A model generated the notes under the pieces. The model was not told the DNA's origin. It worked only from the letters and a program-made list of their open reading frames with translations, and did no database searches. Both the position numbers and the translations under genes were made by a program. This document shows, in pieces, positions 8,327-17,385 of a DNA stretch of 64,000 nt; position 1 is the stretch's first letter; each line of letters opens with the position of its first letter. Source of the stretch: Bradyrhizobium centrolobii (lineage in GTDB: Bacteria > Pseudomonadota > Alphaproteobacteria > Rhizobiales > Xanthobacteraceae); assembly GCF_001641635.1 (NCBI RefSeq), contig NZ_LUUB01000022.1, positions 40,547-104,546 of the forward strand, given 5' to 3'.

Positions 8327-9523
8327 TCACTGGCGCGTGCTGATCTTCAGGATCTGCGCGTTGTTCGCGGTGACGATCGTGTCGTTGGCGGTGCCAATCA
8401 CCAGCCGAGCGAATTGCAGGAACTTGGCCGTGTCGACGGTGGCGGCGTTCGCGGCAAACAGCACGTCCTTGTCCCGCATTTCAAACTTGCTTGCGAGGAA
8501 GAAGGCTGCCGGATCCCGGAAGTCGGCGTTATAGACCACCGGCACTAGCGGCCCGGCATATTTGGAGCAGTCTATGCCCAGTCGTTCCGCCAGCTCGCGC
8601 GGCTCGCGCCGATAGACATAGACGCCTGCGGGCTCGGCCTGCGCATCAATCAGGCCGCCAGCCTTGGCCATCGCCTGCGCCATACTGATCTTCCACATAT
8701 CGAACGAGAACTGAGCCTGTCCTCCAAAACTTCCTCCTATCGTGAACGCCCCAAAGGCGAGGAAGACTTGCGGTTCGCGGTAGACATAGATGGTGTCGCC
8801 GGGATGGACCCAGATGTTGTTGGCCGGCTGATACATCAAGGCTCCGAACGGAACCGTGGCACGCTTGCCGCCGCGCTCCAGCGTCACCCAGCTCTCCCAG
8901 CCCGGCCCCGACAGGCCACCGGCGCGCGTAATCAAATCAAGGACCCGCTCGCCGGCCGCATTCGCCGTCAGACGGGCTGGCGTTTTCACTTCGCCCAGCA
9001 CGCTGATCAGCGAGGTGTTTTGCGTGATCAGGGACACCACCACCTGCGGCTCGATGGCGCGGTTTCCGATCGCCTTCACGATGTCCTTTTGGATCTCAGC
9101 CGGGGTGCGGCCGTTGGCCTTCACCGCGCCCGCATAGGGAACGGTAATGAACCCGTTCAAGTCCACGTTTTGGTTTGGCAAAGCCACGAAGTTACCTGGG
9201 CGCACGCCGGCCTCTGCCGGGATAAACAAGCCTCCCGCCGCGGCTTCGAAGATCGACACCGCCACTGTGTCCCCAATGCCAAACCTGATGCCTGGCGGCG
9301 GCCGGTGATCAGGAAACGACCCCGCGATTGCGCCGGGGCCATATTCCTTCAGGATATCGACGACAGTCGGTGTGAGCTTGACCAGCGCGTAGTCAGGCCC
9401 GGATCGCGTTATCTCACTCTTGACGACGTGATCTTCCGGACCAGACATGGGCATGATCGCGCACCCCGCCGAAGACAGCAGAATGCCGAGCAAGACTCCC
9501 CAAACTAAAACGCTGCGTCTCAA
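8327..9523 (-). CDS. polysaccharide export outer-membrane lipoprotein (Wza/GumB family)
   Basis: This 398-residue protein has a lipoprotein signal ending in the lipobox LSSAGC (Cys21). The Poly_export region begins near FGIGDTVAVSIFEAAAGG, followed by SLBB-like segments (ITVPYAGAVKANGRT and VLGEVKTPARL). It probably forms the outer-membrane channel for the polysaccharide handled by ExoP. The start is a TTG at 9523, with GGGGA about 6 bases upstream and an in-frame stop immediately before, so no longer form is possible. It is transcribed towards exoP and is not in an operon with it. Confidence 0.92.
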   Translation of the reverse strand: MRRSVLVWGVLLGILLSSAGCAIMPMSGPEDHVVKSEITRSGPDYALVKLTPTVVDILKEYGPGAIAGSFPDHRPPPGIRFGIGDTVAVSIFEAAAGGLFIPAEAGVRPGNFVALPNQNVDLNGFITVPYAGAVKANGRTPAEIQKDIVKAIGNRAIEPQVVVSLITQNTSLISVLGEVKTPARLTANAAGERVLDLITRAGGLSGPGWESWVTLERGGKRATVPFGALMYQPANNIWVHPGDTIYVYREPQVFLAFGAFTIGGSFGGQAQFSFDMWKISMAQAMAKAGGLIDAQAEPAGVYVYRREPRELAERLGIDCSKYAGPLVPVVYNADFRDPAAFFLASKFEMRDKDVLFAANAATVDTAKFLQFARLVIGTANDTIVTANNAQILKISTRQ

Positions 9524-9985
9524 GACTTATCCCCATCACTTGCCAGTTTAGATCCGGCCAAATCCCGAAGTGGCGCAAACGAAGCCGCAGGAGATGGTCA
9601 GAATAAGGAGAGAATGTCGCAGCCGAGAATAAGGGGATGTTGTTGCAGTGCAGCTACAGATCGCCGCCCTCGATCAGGAATTGGGCAGGGGCGTGCCTCA
9701 TTTGCATCGCGTCGACGATTAAGTTCCAGGCAGGTCAGCATTTGTTGATGGACACGAGGGCGCAAGCGACTCTTTGGTTCACTTGTGCGCGGTTTCGTTG
9801 CGAGCCCTCATCTGCGCCCTGATGGGCGATGCATGTAGTCTGATAAGAAAACCGTCATAGTGATCGGTCGGCGACGATTGCGTTCAGGCAGAAGCAACAA
9901 AGTTTCGCGGTGCGATGGATCATCTTTCTGATGCAGTTGTTGGGCAAGACGTGAAAAATCTGGTTCCAATGAGAGTTGCGTTGTC
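9524..9985. other. divergent intergenic region
   Basis: This 462-base gap separates two divergent genes and should hold both promoters. It contains an imperfect hairpin with arms GAGGGC-GCAA (9756-9765) and TTGC-GA-GCCCTC (9798-9809). I see no gene in it; the short ORFs there lack coding character. Confidence 0.35.
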
Positions 9986-10588
9986 ATGATGCGTGCAGCC
10001 CTGCTCTGCGCCGCCCTGTTGGTTGTTGCCGGTGGTTCCGGCCGTGCCGAACCGCCGCGGCCGGGCATGCTGAATTGTGCGTCCGGCGTCGGCCCCGAGC
10101 AGCGTCTGCGGTGCGACGAGGAGGCATTCAGGCAGGTCGAGACCGGCAGCCAATCGACGCAGCTTGAGGGAGGATGGCTGCTGGTGAAGAGCAGAGACCC
10201 TGACGGCGGCGCCAACGCCGTTTCAGCGATGCATGTTGTCGACAGTGCAAGATCGGATGCACGCCTTGCAGGCTTGAGCCTGCAATGCGGGAAGAACGGC
10301 ATTGAAGTCGTGCTTATCGTTCTCGAACCGCTGTCACGCTCTACGCGGCCGACCGTGGTCCTGCTAGCAGGAGAAAAGCGCGCGCAATTCGAAGCATCCG
10401 TGATTCAGGGCGGTGCGGCTCTATTGCTGCCCGCGGACGCGTCGAGGCTTGCGGCCAGCGACTGGCAGGGTGCGACCGAGCTTTCGGTCGAGATTGAGAC
10501 CAAGCCGGCCGCGATCCATGGAGCGGTGCCGATCGGCGGATTGTCTACGGCTCTCCGTTACTTGTCGCAAAACTGCCATGCTCCATAA
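9986..10588 (+). CDS. secreted protein of unknown function
   Basis: This 200-residue protein starts with a typical signal peptide (MMRAALLCAALLVVAGGSGRA, cleavage near residue 21). The mature part has a CASG...LRCDEEAF cysteine pair followed by a segment around GGWLLVKSRDP and LSLQCGKNGIEVVLIVLEP, vaguely like the VasI/DUF3719-type secreted domain, though I cannot confirm that. The product is periplasmic or extracellular. It lies 265 bases before the O-antigen-ligase-like gene on the same strand. A role in the polysaccharide region is only positional. Confidence 0.65.
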   Translation: MMRAALLCAALLVVAGGSGRAEPPRPGMLNCASGVGPEQRLRCDEEAFRQVETGSQSTQLEGGWLLVKSRDPDGGANAVSAMHVVDSARSDARLAGLSLQCGKNGIEVVLIVLEPLSRSTRPTVVLLAGEKRAQFEASVIQGGAALLLPADASRLAASDWQGATELSVEIETKPAAIHGAVPIGGLSTALRYLSQNCHAP

Positions 10589-10853
10589 CTCAGCCGGCGA
10601 CTGCCTCGTCACGGTTCCCTTGGCTGAACAAGGAGCGGAGCATCCCGCTCGCACAATTCCGCAACTCGATGCTGCATTCCCCCTGACGTGTGCCAAGGAC
10701 CGGTGATGACGCTGTCTACCCGTCGGGTCACATGCTCGAGAAGCAGCGCGATCGGCGGACCGCGTTGGCGTCGTGTGTCCGCCTATGCGATAGTTGGCGC
10801 TCGCCGCCCCTTGTCGCGGTGAACTCCATCCCGCCCCCGATCCCAATCCTGCT

Positions 10854-12173
10854 TTGAAGTCTCGCATTTTGTTGACTGCTTCCTACCTTCTGATCGTACT
10901 GCTGGCCGCAACTCCGATCTTGGCAATAGCCAATCTTGCTTTAGCACAGCATGCGGGAGCGCTTGTCGCCGCAATCATGCTGGCCATTGCGGCAAGGGGA
11001 CCGGAGGCTGAAATCGCGTCGACCGCGCCGTTGTTGAAGCGATTTGCGCCCGCGATTCTGATTCCGGTTGTCTGGATGGTACTGCAAACCTTTCCGCTGC
11101 CCTCTTCATTGCCGGCACATCCGATCTGGTCGGCGACTTCCATCGCACTGAACGACCCATCGCTGCCGGGCCGCATCAGCCTTGATCCCGGCGCGACGCT
11201 GCGAAGCCTCTTTCTTTATTTGACCGACGTGTCGCTGGTGGTGTCGACCGTCATCCTCGCCAAGGATCGCCACAGGGCCGAAACAATCTTGTTCGTGCTG
11301 TGCGCGGTAACGACCTTCATGTCGGTCGAGGTCTTGCTCGGCCGGCTCGATCTGTTCGCCGGCATGCTTCCCGACGCAAGCGCGCCCACGAGCCCATTTC
11401 CGGCAGCAGCCGCGCTCGCCACGGTGGCCAATGCCGCGCTCGTCGCCCGGGCAATCGAACGGCACTTGCACCAGCAGGATATCCGGAATCTGGCCTCCGT
11501 CCCGCTGTGGCTCGGGCTTCTTTGCGGCCTGTTCGGAATTGCCGCGGCGGTCGCCGCTATGGCGAGCCTCGCACGAGGCACACTATTGGCGGCAGTTGGC
11601 CTGGGATTAACCGTGATCGTTTTCATTGCCGCCGCCCGCCGCCTGGGATTTCGCTCCTGGCCATCGGCGATTTTATTTGCGGTTCTCATGGCGATCGCCG
11701 GCTCCCTCGCCGTGCAGCGCCTTCAGTCCGGTGGTTCGGGCCTGCTTGGACTCGTCAGCTTCGCCCCGGGAGCGATGGCGCTGGCCGAACGCCTGCTCTC
11801 CGATGCACCGTGGTTGGGAAATGGCGTCGGAACATTCCCTCTGGCATCGAGGGCCTATCAGGACTTCGGCGCCGCGGCAGTGGTAATCCCCCCTTCCTCC
11901 GCGGTCTTGATCGCGATCGAGTCAGGGCGACTGGCGCTCGTGATCCTGGCAGGCTTCGCCGCCCAGCTGTTCTTCTTTACCTTTCGCGGCGCCATCAGAC
12001 GGGGACGCGATTTCTTCTTCGCATCGGCCGCAGCCGCTGGCGTCCTGCTTGTATTCTGCGAAAGCTTCCTCGATGCGAGCCTCTTGAGCCCCGCGGTCCG
12101 GATTATCGTGGCTGTGACGATCGGACTGGGACTTGCACAATCTGCGGGCCGGACCAGTGGCCTCAAATGCTAG
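10854..12173 (+). CDS. O-antigen-ligase-like polytopic membrane protein
   Basis: This is a protein of about 439 residues with roughly a dozen hydrophobic segments and a loop reading LLSDAPWLGNGVGTFPLA, which matches the P-x-G-x-G-x-GTF pattern of the Wzy_C/O-antigen ligase family. It may polymerise or ligate repeat units of the polysaccharide. The start is uncertain: TTG at 10854 is used because the membrane segment begins a few residues later, but there is no strong ribosome site, and TTGs at 10794 and 10869 are alternatives. The next gene begins 10 bases after its stop, indicating an operon of two. Confidence 0.75.
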   Translation: MKSRILLTASYLLIVLLAATPILAIANLALAQHAGALVAAIMLAIAARGPEAEIASTAPLLKRFAPAILIPVVWMVLQTFPLPSSLPAHPIWSATSIALNDPSLPGRISLDPGATLRSLFLYLTDVSLVVSTVILAKDRHRAETILFVLCAVTTFMSVEVLLGRLDLFAGMLPDASAPTSPFPAAAALATVANAALVARAIERHLHQQDIRNLASVPLWLGLLCGLFGIAAAVAAMASLARGTLLAAVGLGLTVIVFIAAARRLGFRSWPSAILFAVLMAIAGSLAVQRLQSGGSGLLGLVSFAPGAMALAERLLSDAPWLGNGVGTFPLASRAYQDFGAAAVVIPPSSAVLIAIESGRLALVILAGFAAQLFFFTFRGAIRRGRDFFFASAAAAGVLLVFCESFLDASLLSPAVRIIVAVTIGLGLAQSAGRTSGLKC

Positions 12174-12183
12174 CGAAGCTCCA

Positions 12184-12855
12184 ATGACCTCCGTGAGCAG
12201 ATTTCGCATCCTTCTGATGGCATTGGCGCTGGCCGTCGGATCTTATGTCATGGTCTCGGCCCTGGCGGAGACGACGGCGCTGGAGCGCGCGGCATTTCCA
12301 TCCGATGCAACCAGGATCAGCTCGCCCTGGGCTGGAGACGTGCCGTCCTTTCTTGCAGCGCTCTCTCCTTTCGGGTCGGAACTGAAAAACAATCATACCT
12401 TGATCGCTGCGTTGCAGGCGATCGAGTTTGGCCGAAAAAGGCCGGTGACCGTTCAATCACCCCAGCACGCTGACGCGCTTGGCAGGGTCAAGCAGACTCT
12501 GTCGACCTCGCCATACAGTCCTGAGCTGTGGTTGGCTCTGGTGCTGCTGCAGGCTCAACGCGACCCGCACGATCCCGTCGTGTTCGAGGCGTTGAAGATG
12601 GGCTATTTGACCGCGCCAACCGATGCGCGATTGATGCCGGTGCGGCTCGACATAGCGGGCCGTTTCGATGCGCTCGCCGACCCGGACATCAAGGACCTCG
12701 TACGAAGCGACGTTCGGCTGATTATGACCCGCCGGCCGGAGTTGAAACCAGCGATCGTGTCCGCCTATCGGAGGGCATCGGATCTCGGTAAGGCTTTTCT
12801 GCAAGACGTGGTTCAATCTATCGATCCGACATTCGCTCCGGCACTGCGTGGCTGA
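12184..12855 (+). CDS. inner-membrane anchored protein of unknown function
   Basis: This 223-residue protein has an N-terminal membrane segment (about residues 6-26) and a soluble, helix-rich periplasmic part (ELWLALVLLQAQRD, FEALKMGYLTAP) that reads like a degenerate TPR. It follows the O-antigen-ligase-like gene by 10 bases, so the two are probably co-transcribed and may work as a pair in assembling the polysaccharide. The ATG at 12184 is chosen; a GTG at 12193 is possible, and an upstream in-frame ATG at 12133 would overlap the previous gene. No family recognised. Confidence 0.7.
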   Translation: MTSVSRFRILLMALALAVGSYVMVSALAETTALERAAFPSDATRISSPWAGDVPSFLAALSPFGSELKNNHTLIAALQAIEFGRKRPVTVQSPQHADALGRVKQTLSTSPYSPELWLALVLLQAQRDPHDPVVFEALKMGYLTAPTDARLMPVRLDIAGRFDALADPDIKDLVRSDVRLIMTRRPELKPAIVSAYRRASDLGKAFLQDVVQSIDPTFAPALRG

Positions 12856-13032
12856 AATCGGGCGCGAAACGCCACGAATGCGGAGGTGACCAGCAGCGCA
12901 TGCGCGAGGAGCGGACGGTCTTACTGATCCATCTCGGCCACACTTCATCCAATTTTCCCACGGCAATATCCGCCTGGTTGTTCACACTGGCGCGAACGTC
13001 TAAGGTTAATGGCAATCAGGGGAACCTATGCG

Positions 13033-13365
13033 ATGTCACGATCCTATGCAGACCTTGTTGCGCTCGCCTCGACGGTGATCATTTTCGCCACGCCGGCGTG
13101 CGCTGCCGACTATGCGGCACATCCGCGGCAGGCCCCCTCCGCAGCAACCGTCCTGCGGATCGATCGCGGGCCGAATCCCTATTGCGGTCCGAGATGCGGT
13201 TGCCCGGAAGCGGTTCATGTTCGGCATCGCTCGCTCGAGCGGGCCTATTCCTACACCTTAGATCCGCGCACCAGGAGCGAAGAACCCCATTACTACTATG
13301 GTCCGAACCGGACTTACGTCCGGTATGTGAACCCGCGCAATCCTGATCTGGTGTTTCAATACTGA
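13033..13365 (+). CDS. small secreted protein of unknown function
   Basis: This 110-residue protein is preceded by AGGGGA 9 bases before the ATG, which decides the start over an in-frame ATG at 13009. A signal peptide ends near PACA (about residue 24). The mature part has a CGPRCGC cluster and a tyrosine-rich tail (YYYGPNRTYVRYV). Small secreted proteins with this composition are common in Bradyrhizobium, but I cannot assign a function. It stands alone between two longer gaps. Confidence 0.65.
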   Translation: MSRSYADLVALASTVIIFATPACAADYAAHPRQAPSAATVLRIDRGPNPYCGPRCGCPEAVHVRHRSLERAYSYTLDPRTRSEEPHYYYGPNRTYVRYVNPRNPDLVFQY

Positions 13366-13740
13366 GGTGCTTAGGCTGCTACGTGGACGGAGGCCAAAAG
13401 CGAGGCTGTTCGGACAACCTCTTCGAGCCCCGATCGCCAAGACCGAGCTTTCCGGATCCTTCTTGAGCAGGGCGTGCAAGCTTGAATGCCGGATTTATGA
13501 TAGTCGTTGAGGCTATCAAGGCCGACGACAGGGCAGCTATTCCCGGTTGAGCCGCACCGGCGCGAGGCCGATCGCGACAATCCGCGACCGGAAATCCCAT
13601 CGCTTCGCCCCTGAAATTTTTGTGCAACGCAGCGCCGCGCCGTCTTGGTGCCATTTTGGCCGTGCTTTGGCGTACCTATGCGCGCTCATGGACTTCGATT
13701 CGTGAGACGTACCTCGCGGGAGCGCCGCTTCAGAGCTAAG
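13366..13740. other. gene-free interval
   Basis: These 375 bases precede the first phosphatase gene. Several ORFs exist on both strands, but none shows a coherent start, coding composition or recognisable family. The leader and promoter of the phosphatase should lie in the last 100 bases. Nothing else seen. Confidence 0.4.
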
Positions 13741-14517
13741 ATGCTGCAATACTTTATCGAGACCTCCCACCATCAGATGTCGCCTCCGCTCCGATCGCGT
13801 CCGTCCAAGAACAAGCCAAGACTGCCAGATGGTGTACGAATCTATGCAATGACCGACATACATGGTTGCGCACATCTGCTGAGACAGATGCTGCGGGTCA
13901 TTGACGCCGACGTCGCGCGCAGCCGCCCGCGCTACGCGATCGAAGTATACATGGGTGATTACGTCGACCGCGGCCCGGATTCACGATCGACCCTCGACAT
14001 CCTGATCAACCGCAGCCATCGAGGCAACACGGTCTTCCTGAAGGGAAACCACGAAGAGTTTCTTGGCAACGTCCTGAGCAACCCGTCGCTCCTGACCGAG
14101 TGGCTCCGCGTCGGTGGGCTGTACACGCTGATGTCCTATGGGCTGGCCCCCTCCCCCAGCCCTGACGAAAAGGAGCGGCACGCCTTGGTACGGGAATTGG
14201 CGCGCGCGATGCCACGCCAACACCTGGAGTTTCTGAGCAAGCTGCGGCTGACCTTCACCTGTGGAGACTTCTTTTTCGTCCACGCCGGTGTGCGCCCCGG
14301 CGTACCGCTCGCCGAACAGCACGAAGCGGACCTGCTCTGGATCCGCGAGGAATTTCTGCAGAGCCAGCAGAACTTCGGTAAGTACATCGTGCACGGCCAC
14401 ACGCCGGTGCGCAGTCCAGAACTGCTGGAAAACCGTGCCAATATCGATACCGGCGCCTATGCGACCGGCAACCTGACATTGATGACGATCCAGGGCAGCA
14501 GCATGCTCGCCGTCTGA
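13741..14517 (+). CDS. PPP-type metallophosphatase (serine/threonine phosphatase family), copy 1
   Basis: This 258-residue cytosolic phosphatase has the complete PPP/calcineurin-like metal-site set: DIHG, GDYVDRGPDS, GNHE, FFFVHAG and HGHTPV. Relatives include bacteriophage lambda phosphatase and PrpA-type proteins that remove phosphate from Ser, Thr or Tyr. The ATG at 13741 follows a weak GAGCTAAG; an ATG at 13774 or an upstream one at 13645 is possible. It converges with the initiating transferase gene 13 bases away. A close paralogue lies at 20858-21592. A role in reversing phosphorylation in the polysaccharide machinery is inferred from position only. Confidence 0.88.
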   Translation: MLQYFIETSHHQMSPPLRSRPSKNKPRLPDGVRIYAMTDIHGCAHLLRQMLRVIDADVARSRPRYAIEVYMGDYVDRGPDSRSTLDILINRSHRGNTVFLKGNHEEFLGNVLSNPSLLTEWLRVGGLYTLMSYGLAPSPSPDEKERHALVRELARAMPRQHLEFLSKLRLTFTCGDFFFVHAGVRPGVPLAEQHEADLLWIREEFLQSQQNFGKYIVHGHTPVRSPELLENRANIDTGAYATGNLTLMTIQGSSMLAV

Positions 14518-14530
14518 AGCCAAGGCGGCC

Positions 14531-15970
14531 TCAATAGGCTTCCTGATACATCAGCGCGGCCGCGGTCCGGAGAATGATCCGGATGTCGAGCCAGATGCTC
14601 CAGTTGCTCACATACCAAACGTCGTACTCCACGCGCTTCTCCATCAGGTCGATGGTCGGCGTCTCGCCGCGGAAGCCATTGACCTGGGCCCAGCCGGTCA
14701 GGCCGGGCTTCATGTGATGGCGGTAGACGTACTTGCTGATCACCTGGTCGTAGTAATTGTCGTGCGCGAGCGCGTGCGGGCGCGGGCCGACCAGCGACAT
14801 CTCGCCGCGGAGCACGTTCCAGAGTTGCGGCAACTCGTCGATGCTGGTCTTGCGCAGGAGACGCCCGACCCGGGTCACCCGCGAGTCCTGCTTCCTGGCC
14901 TGTGTGATCGTGCTGCCGTTCTCGGTCACGGTCATGCTGCGGAACTTCCAGATCTGGAACGGCTTGCCGTTAAAACCGCGACGCGACTGCCGGAAAATGA
15001 TGGGGCCCGGCGTATCAAGCTTGACCAGGATCGCTGCCACCGTGATCAGCGGCGCCAGCATCAGCAGCGCAATGGATGCAAGCCCGATATCGAGGCAACG
15101 CTTCTGGATCCGCTCGAGCACCGTCAGCGGCGGCCGCTGGATCTCGATGGCGACGGTTCCACTGACGGGCAGGAAGGGCCTCGAGACCAAATCGGCGATC
15201 GGGAAATCGGGCAAGAGGCGGATCGGTTGCGGAACCATCCGCAGGTGCTGACACAGCCTCTGGAGCATCGGCAGTTCGTTCCAGTCGATCGCCACGAGAT
15301 ATTCATCGACGTCGGCCGCGCGCGATTGCCGGATCACATCAGCGATCTGCTGGTGCCAGGCACTGTCATCCAGATCCGAGGCAGCGTCGAGCACGAAGTG
15401 GCACACGACGTCAAACCCATGCTTGCGGAGATCCTTGAACCGGTTGGAGGTGAAATCCAGCGACCGCAGACTGAGCAGGATGACCTTGCGGTCGATCAGC
15501 CGTTCCTTGGCGAAGGCCGACGACAGGCTGTAGCGCCAGATGACGCGGTGCGCGACGAGCCCGGCCGCTCCCAGCACGGTAAACAGGATGATGGTCCCGC
15601 GGGACAGATCGGCCGTGGACTTCAGCAGGAAGGCGGCGACCGCGAGTGTGGTGAGCGCGAACAGCCAGATAACTACGACCTTGCGCATCTGCCAAAGTGT
15701 ATTCAGCAGTCTGTGGTTGTCATAAACGCCCTGAAAGTAAGCGGCCATGACGAACACGATGCCTACGATCAATCCGGCACCCAGCGAATTATCGGGATCG
15801 GTCGGCAGACTCATGTACTCGCGATAAAGCAGGCCCGCAGCCGCGTAGCTCAGCACGACGAGCACGAAGTCGCCGGCGATGACGAAAAGCTGAAACGGTC
15901 TCTGCAATGAGGTCCCACGGTTCGACGTCAGTACGCGGAGACCATCGGAGCCATACGTAGTTGCGGACAT
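14531..15970 (-). CDS. undecaprenyl-phosphate sugar phosphotransferase (WcaJ/ExoY type)
   Basis: This 479-residue membrane enzyme transfers a hexose-1-phosphate, probably glucose or galactose, to undecaprenyl phosphate to start repeat-unit synthesis. It has four or five N-terminal membrane segments, a CoA-binding-like middle region, another membrane segment (IGLASIALLMLAPLITVAAI) and the C-terminal catalytic domain with IFRQSRRGFNGKPFQIWKFR and TSIDELPQLWNVLRGEMSLVGPRP. The ATG at 15970 is preferred; the 18 residues added by a start at 16024 look unrelated to the family. The 580-base region upstream holds its promoter. Confidence 0.93.
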   Translation of the reverse strand: MSATTYGSDGLRVLTSNRGTSLQRPFQLFVIAGDFVLVVLSYAAAGLLYREYMSLPTDPDNSLGAGLIVGIVFVMAAYFQGVYDNHRLLNTLWQMRKVVVIWLFALTTLAVAAFLLKSTADLSRGTIILFTVLGAAGLVAHRVIWRYSLSSAFAKERLIDRKVILLSLRSLDFTSNRFKDLRKHGFDVVCHFVLDAASDLDDSAWHQQIADVIRQSRAADVDEYLVAIDWNELPMLQRLCQHLRMVPQPIRLLPDFPIADLVSRPFLPVSGTVAIEIQRPPLTVLERIQKRCLDIGLASIALLMLAPLITVAAILVKLDTPGPIIFRQSRRGFNGKPFQIWKFRSMTVTENGSTITQARKQDSRVTRVGRLLRKTSIDELPQLWNVLRGEMSLVGPRPHALAHDNYYDQVISKYVYRHHMKPGLTGWAQVNGFRGETPTIDLMEKRVEYDVWYVSNWSIWLDIRIILRTAAALMYQEAY

Positions 15971-16550
15971 CACGAACCTCTTCACTTCAACGGCCGCAGG
16001 CCGCACGAACGCAAACGAACACATGCATCAAATGAGAAGGGAAAAGAGTCGGACACTGCGAAAAAGTCTTGCACCAAGGCTTGCCGACAAGATTGGGATT
16101 CTCGCGAATTGCCGGCGGAAGTTGTTTACCAAACGCAGCGATATTGTGGCACCGCACCAACAAAATCAATTTCGTTTTCCGCATTGCAATATTGTGACGC
16201 GCGTCGATCGATCACAGCATGATGCACGATCAATCAATTCGTGATGCGCGATTGCTCACAGAGGGCATAGAGCTTGCGCGCGGCGCGACTCGCACAACGA
16301 AGATTGATCAACTGCACGGATTGACATCACGCCTTTGACACTTCGTTAAGCAGCGGACATACACATCGCGCAACGGCGCAGACGTACGCACGCGCGTAAC
16401 GGCTCTGCAAAAAAAGATGTGTCGATACTGCTTCTGCGCATGCGGATCGGACCAGCACGCAACCTTCACGTCAGCACAATATGACTCAAACCCTTAAACC
16501 AATCTTAGACGCCGGCCATTAAGCAGTGTGGCGTAAAAGAGAAACAAGGT
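15971..16550. other. AT-richer divergent regulatory region
   Basis: This 580-base interval between the initiating transferase and a small plus-strand gene is visibly richer in A and T than its surroundings. It contains two ATATTGTG direct repeats (16141-16148 and 16189-16196, 48 bases apart) and, close to the downstream gene, a TTAA-N7-TTAG element described separately. No gene is seen. It is the likely control region for initiation of polysaccharide synthesis. Confidence 0.45.
16494..16532 (+). promoter_or_regulatory. CtrA-like box in a 39-bp conserved upstream element
   Basis: TTAA-N7-TTAG at 16494-16508 is followed by CCATTAA and GTGGC. A 39-base element with the same blocks at the same spacing lies upstream of the paralogous gene at 20392. 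The TTAA-N7-TTA pattern is close to the CtrA consensus TTAA-N7-TTAA. It ends 18 bases before the start codon. Confidence 0.45.
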
Positions 16551-16830
16551 GTGACCGCGCTGGCAGTTTGTAGTGCATTGATTGGATTGGCTTTGGGAAT
16601 CCGGTTTCGCTTCTTTATTTTGCTGCCGTTCCTGTTCCTCGGTTCCATCGCACTGACCACGCTCTCAATCGTTCAGGACTGGTCTCAGGCGCAGGCGCTG
16701 TGGTCGATCCTCCTATTCGCCGCTGCTCTTCAGGGCGGGATATGTCTTCAGCGCTTTGTTGAGGCATACGATCGGCCCCGCGATTGTCGAAGGCAGCACG
16801 GCTCCCATGGGGAACCCGAAGCTTCGCTGA
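16551..16830 (+). pseudogene. frameshifted small membrane protein (paralogue of 20392-20670)
   Basis: The GTG at 16551 opens a two-helix membrane protein (LALGIRFRFFILLPFLFLGSIAL, then ALWSILLFAAALQ). After about residue 61 the frame derails. Removing one G from the GGGCGGG at 16734-16740 continues the protein as GYVFSALLRHTI..., aligned with GYFCGALLVRTR of the paralogue, and ends at a TGA at 16828-16830. The repaired product is 92 residues, exactly the length of the intact copy. Without repair the frame runs to 16898 with an Arg/Pro-rich tail. It is either a recent pseudogene or a base-call error in a G-rich tract. Confidence 0.65.
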
Positions 16831-17385
16831 GGCCCGAAAGCGCTTTGCGCGCTCCGGTTGTCGGACCATGGCCGAGCCTCGCTCGGCCTTCCTGGTGAAT
16901 CCCGCGAATTGATTGGGCACACCGCACATACGGCGTAATCCTGCTCAGAGCGCTACGGCGCAATCTTCTTGCGCGGCGCTCGCAAACGTGGCCACGGCTT
17001 CGTGGCCGTCGTGAGCGGCACGACGTCGTCGGGCTTCGGTGTCCCGAACGAAGAACATTCCTTGAACAGCATCAGCCCCCGGTCGGTCGATACGATACCT
17101 GCGTAGCGCAGGCCGTCGTCTTCCAGGCCTCGTTGCGAATCTTTGCTCGCAAGGATTCGTCTGCCCGCAGAACAGCCAAAGCCCGCTGTGTCTGGTGGCA
17201 CCTGATAAGGCAAGCTTGGCTGAAATCCCTTCCGCGTCGGCATCTCAATTGCTCCATCGGCGCCGCGATTGAGCTGCCAGATACGTGGCGGAGTCGCGGC
17301 GGCTGGATGTCGAAGGACGACATCACTATTTCGCAATCGCCGTTTAGACGCGGATGAAAGAAAATAGCAGCAAGGGCACCAAGCA
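16831..17385. other. interval with one doubtful minus-strand ORF
   Basis: A minus-strand ORF of 127 codons spans 16953-17336. Its C-terminal half (GIVSTDRGLMLFKECSSFG, ending in PRLRAPRKKIAP) reads like protein, while its N-terminal half does not. It may be a decayed gene or chance. No family recognised, and no ribosome site is evident. The last 50 bases lead into the glycanase gene, with only a weak AAGG before its ATG. Confidence 0.3.

Noticed and set aside
14714..15910. 398-codon plus-strand ORF opposite the sugar-phosphate transferase
   Set aside because: The minus strand carries a complete WcaJ-type enzyme; the plus-strand product is charged low-complexity text.
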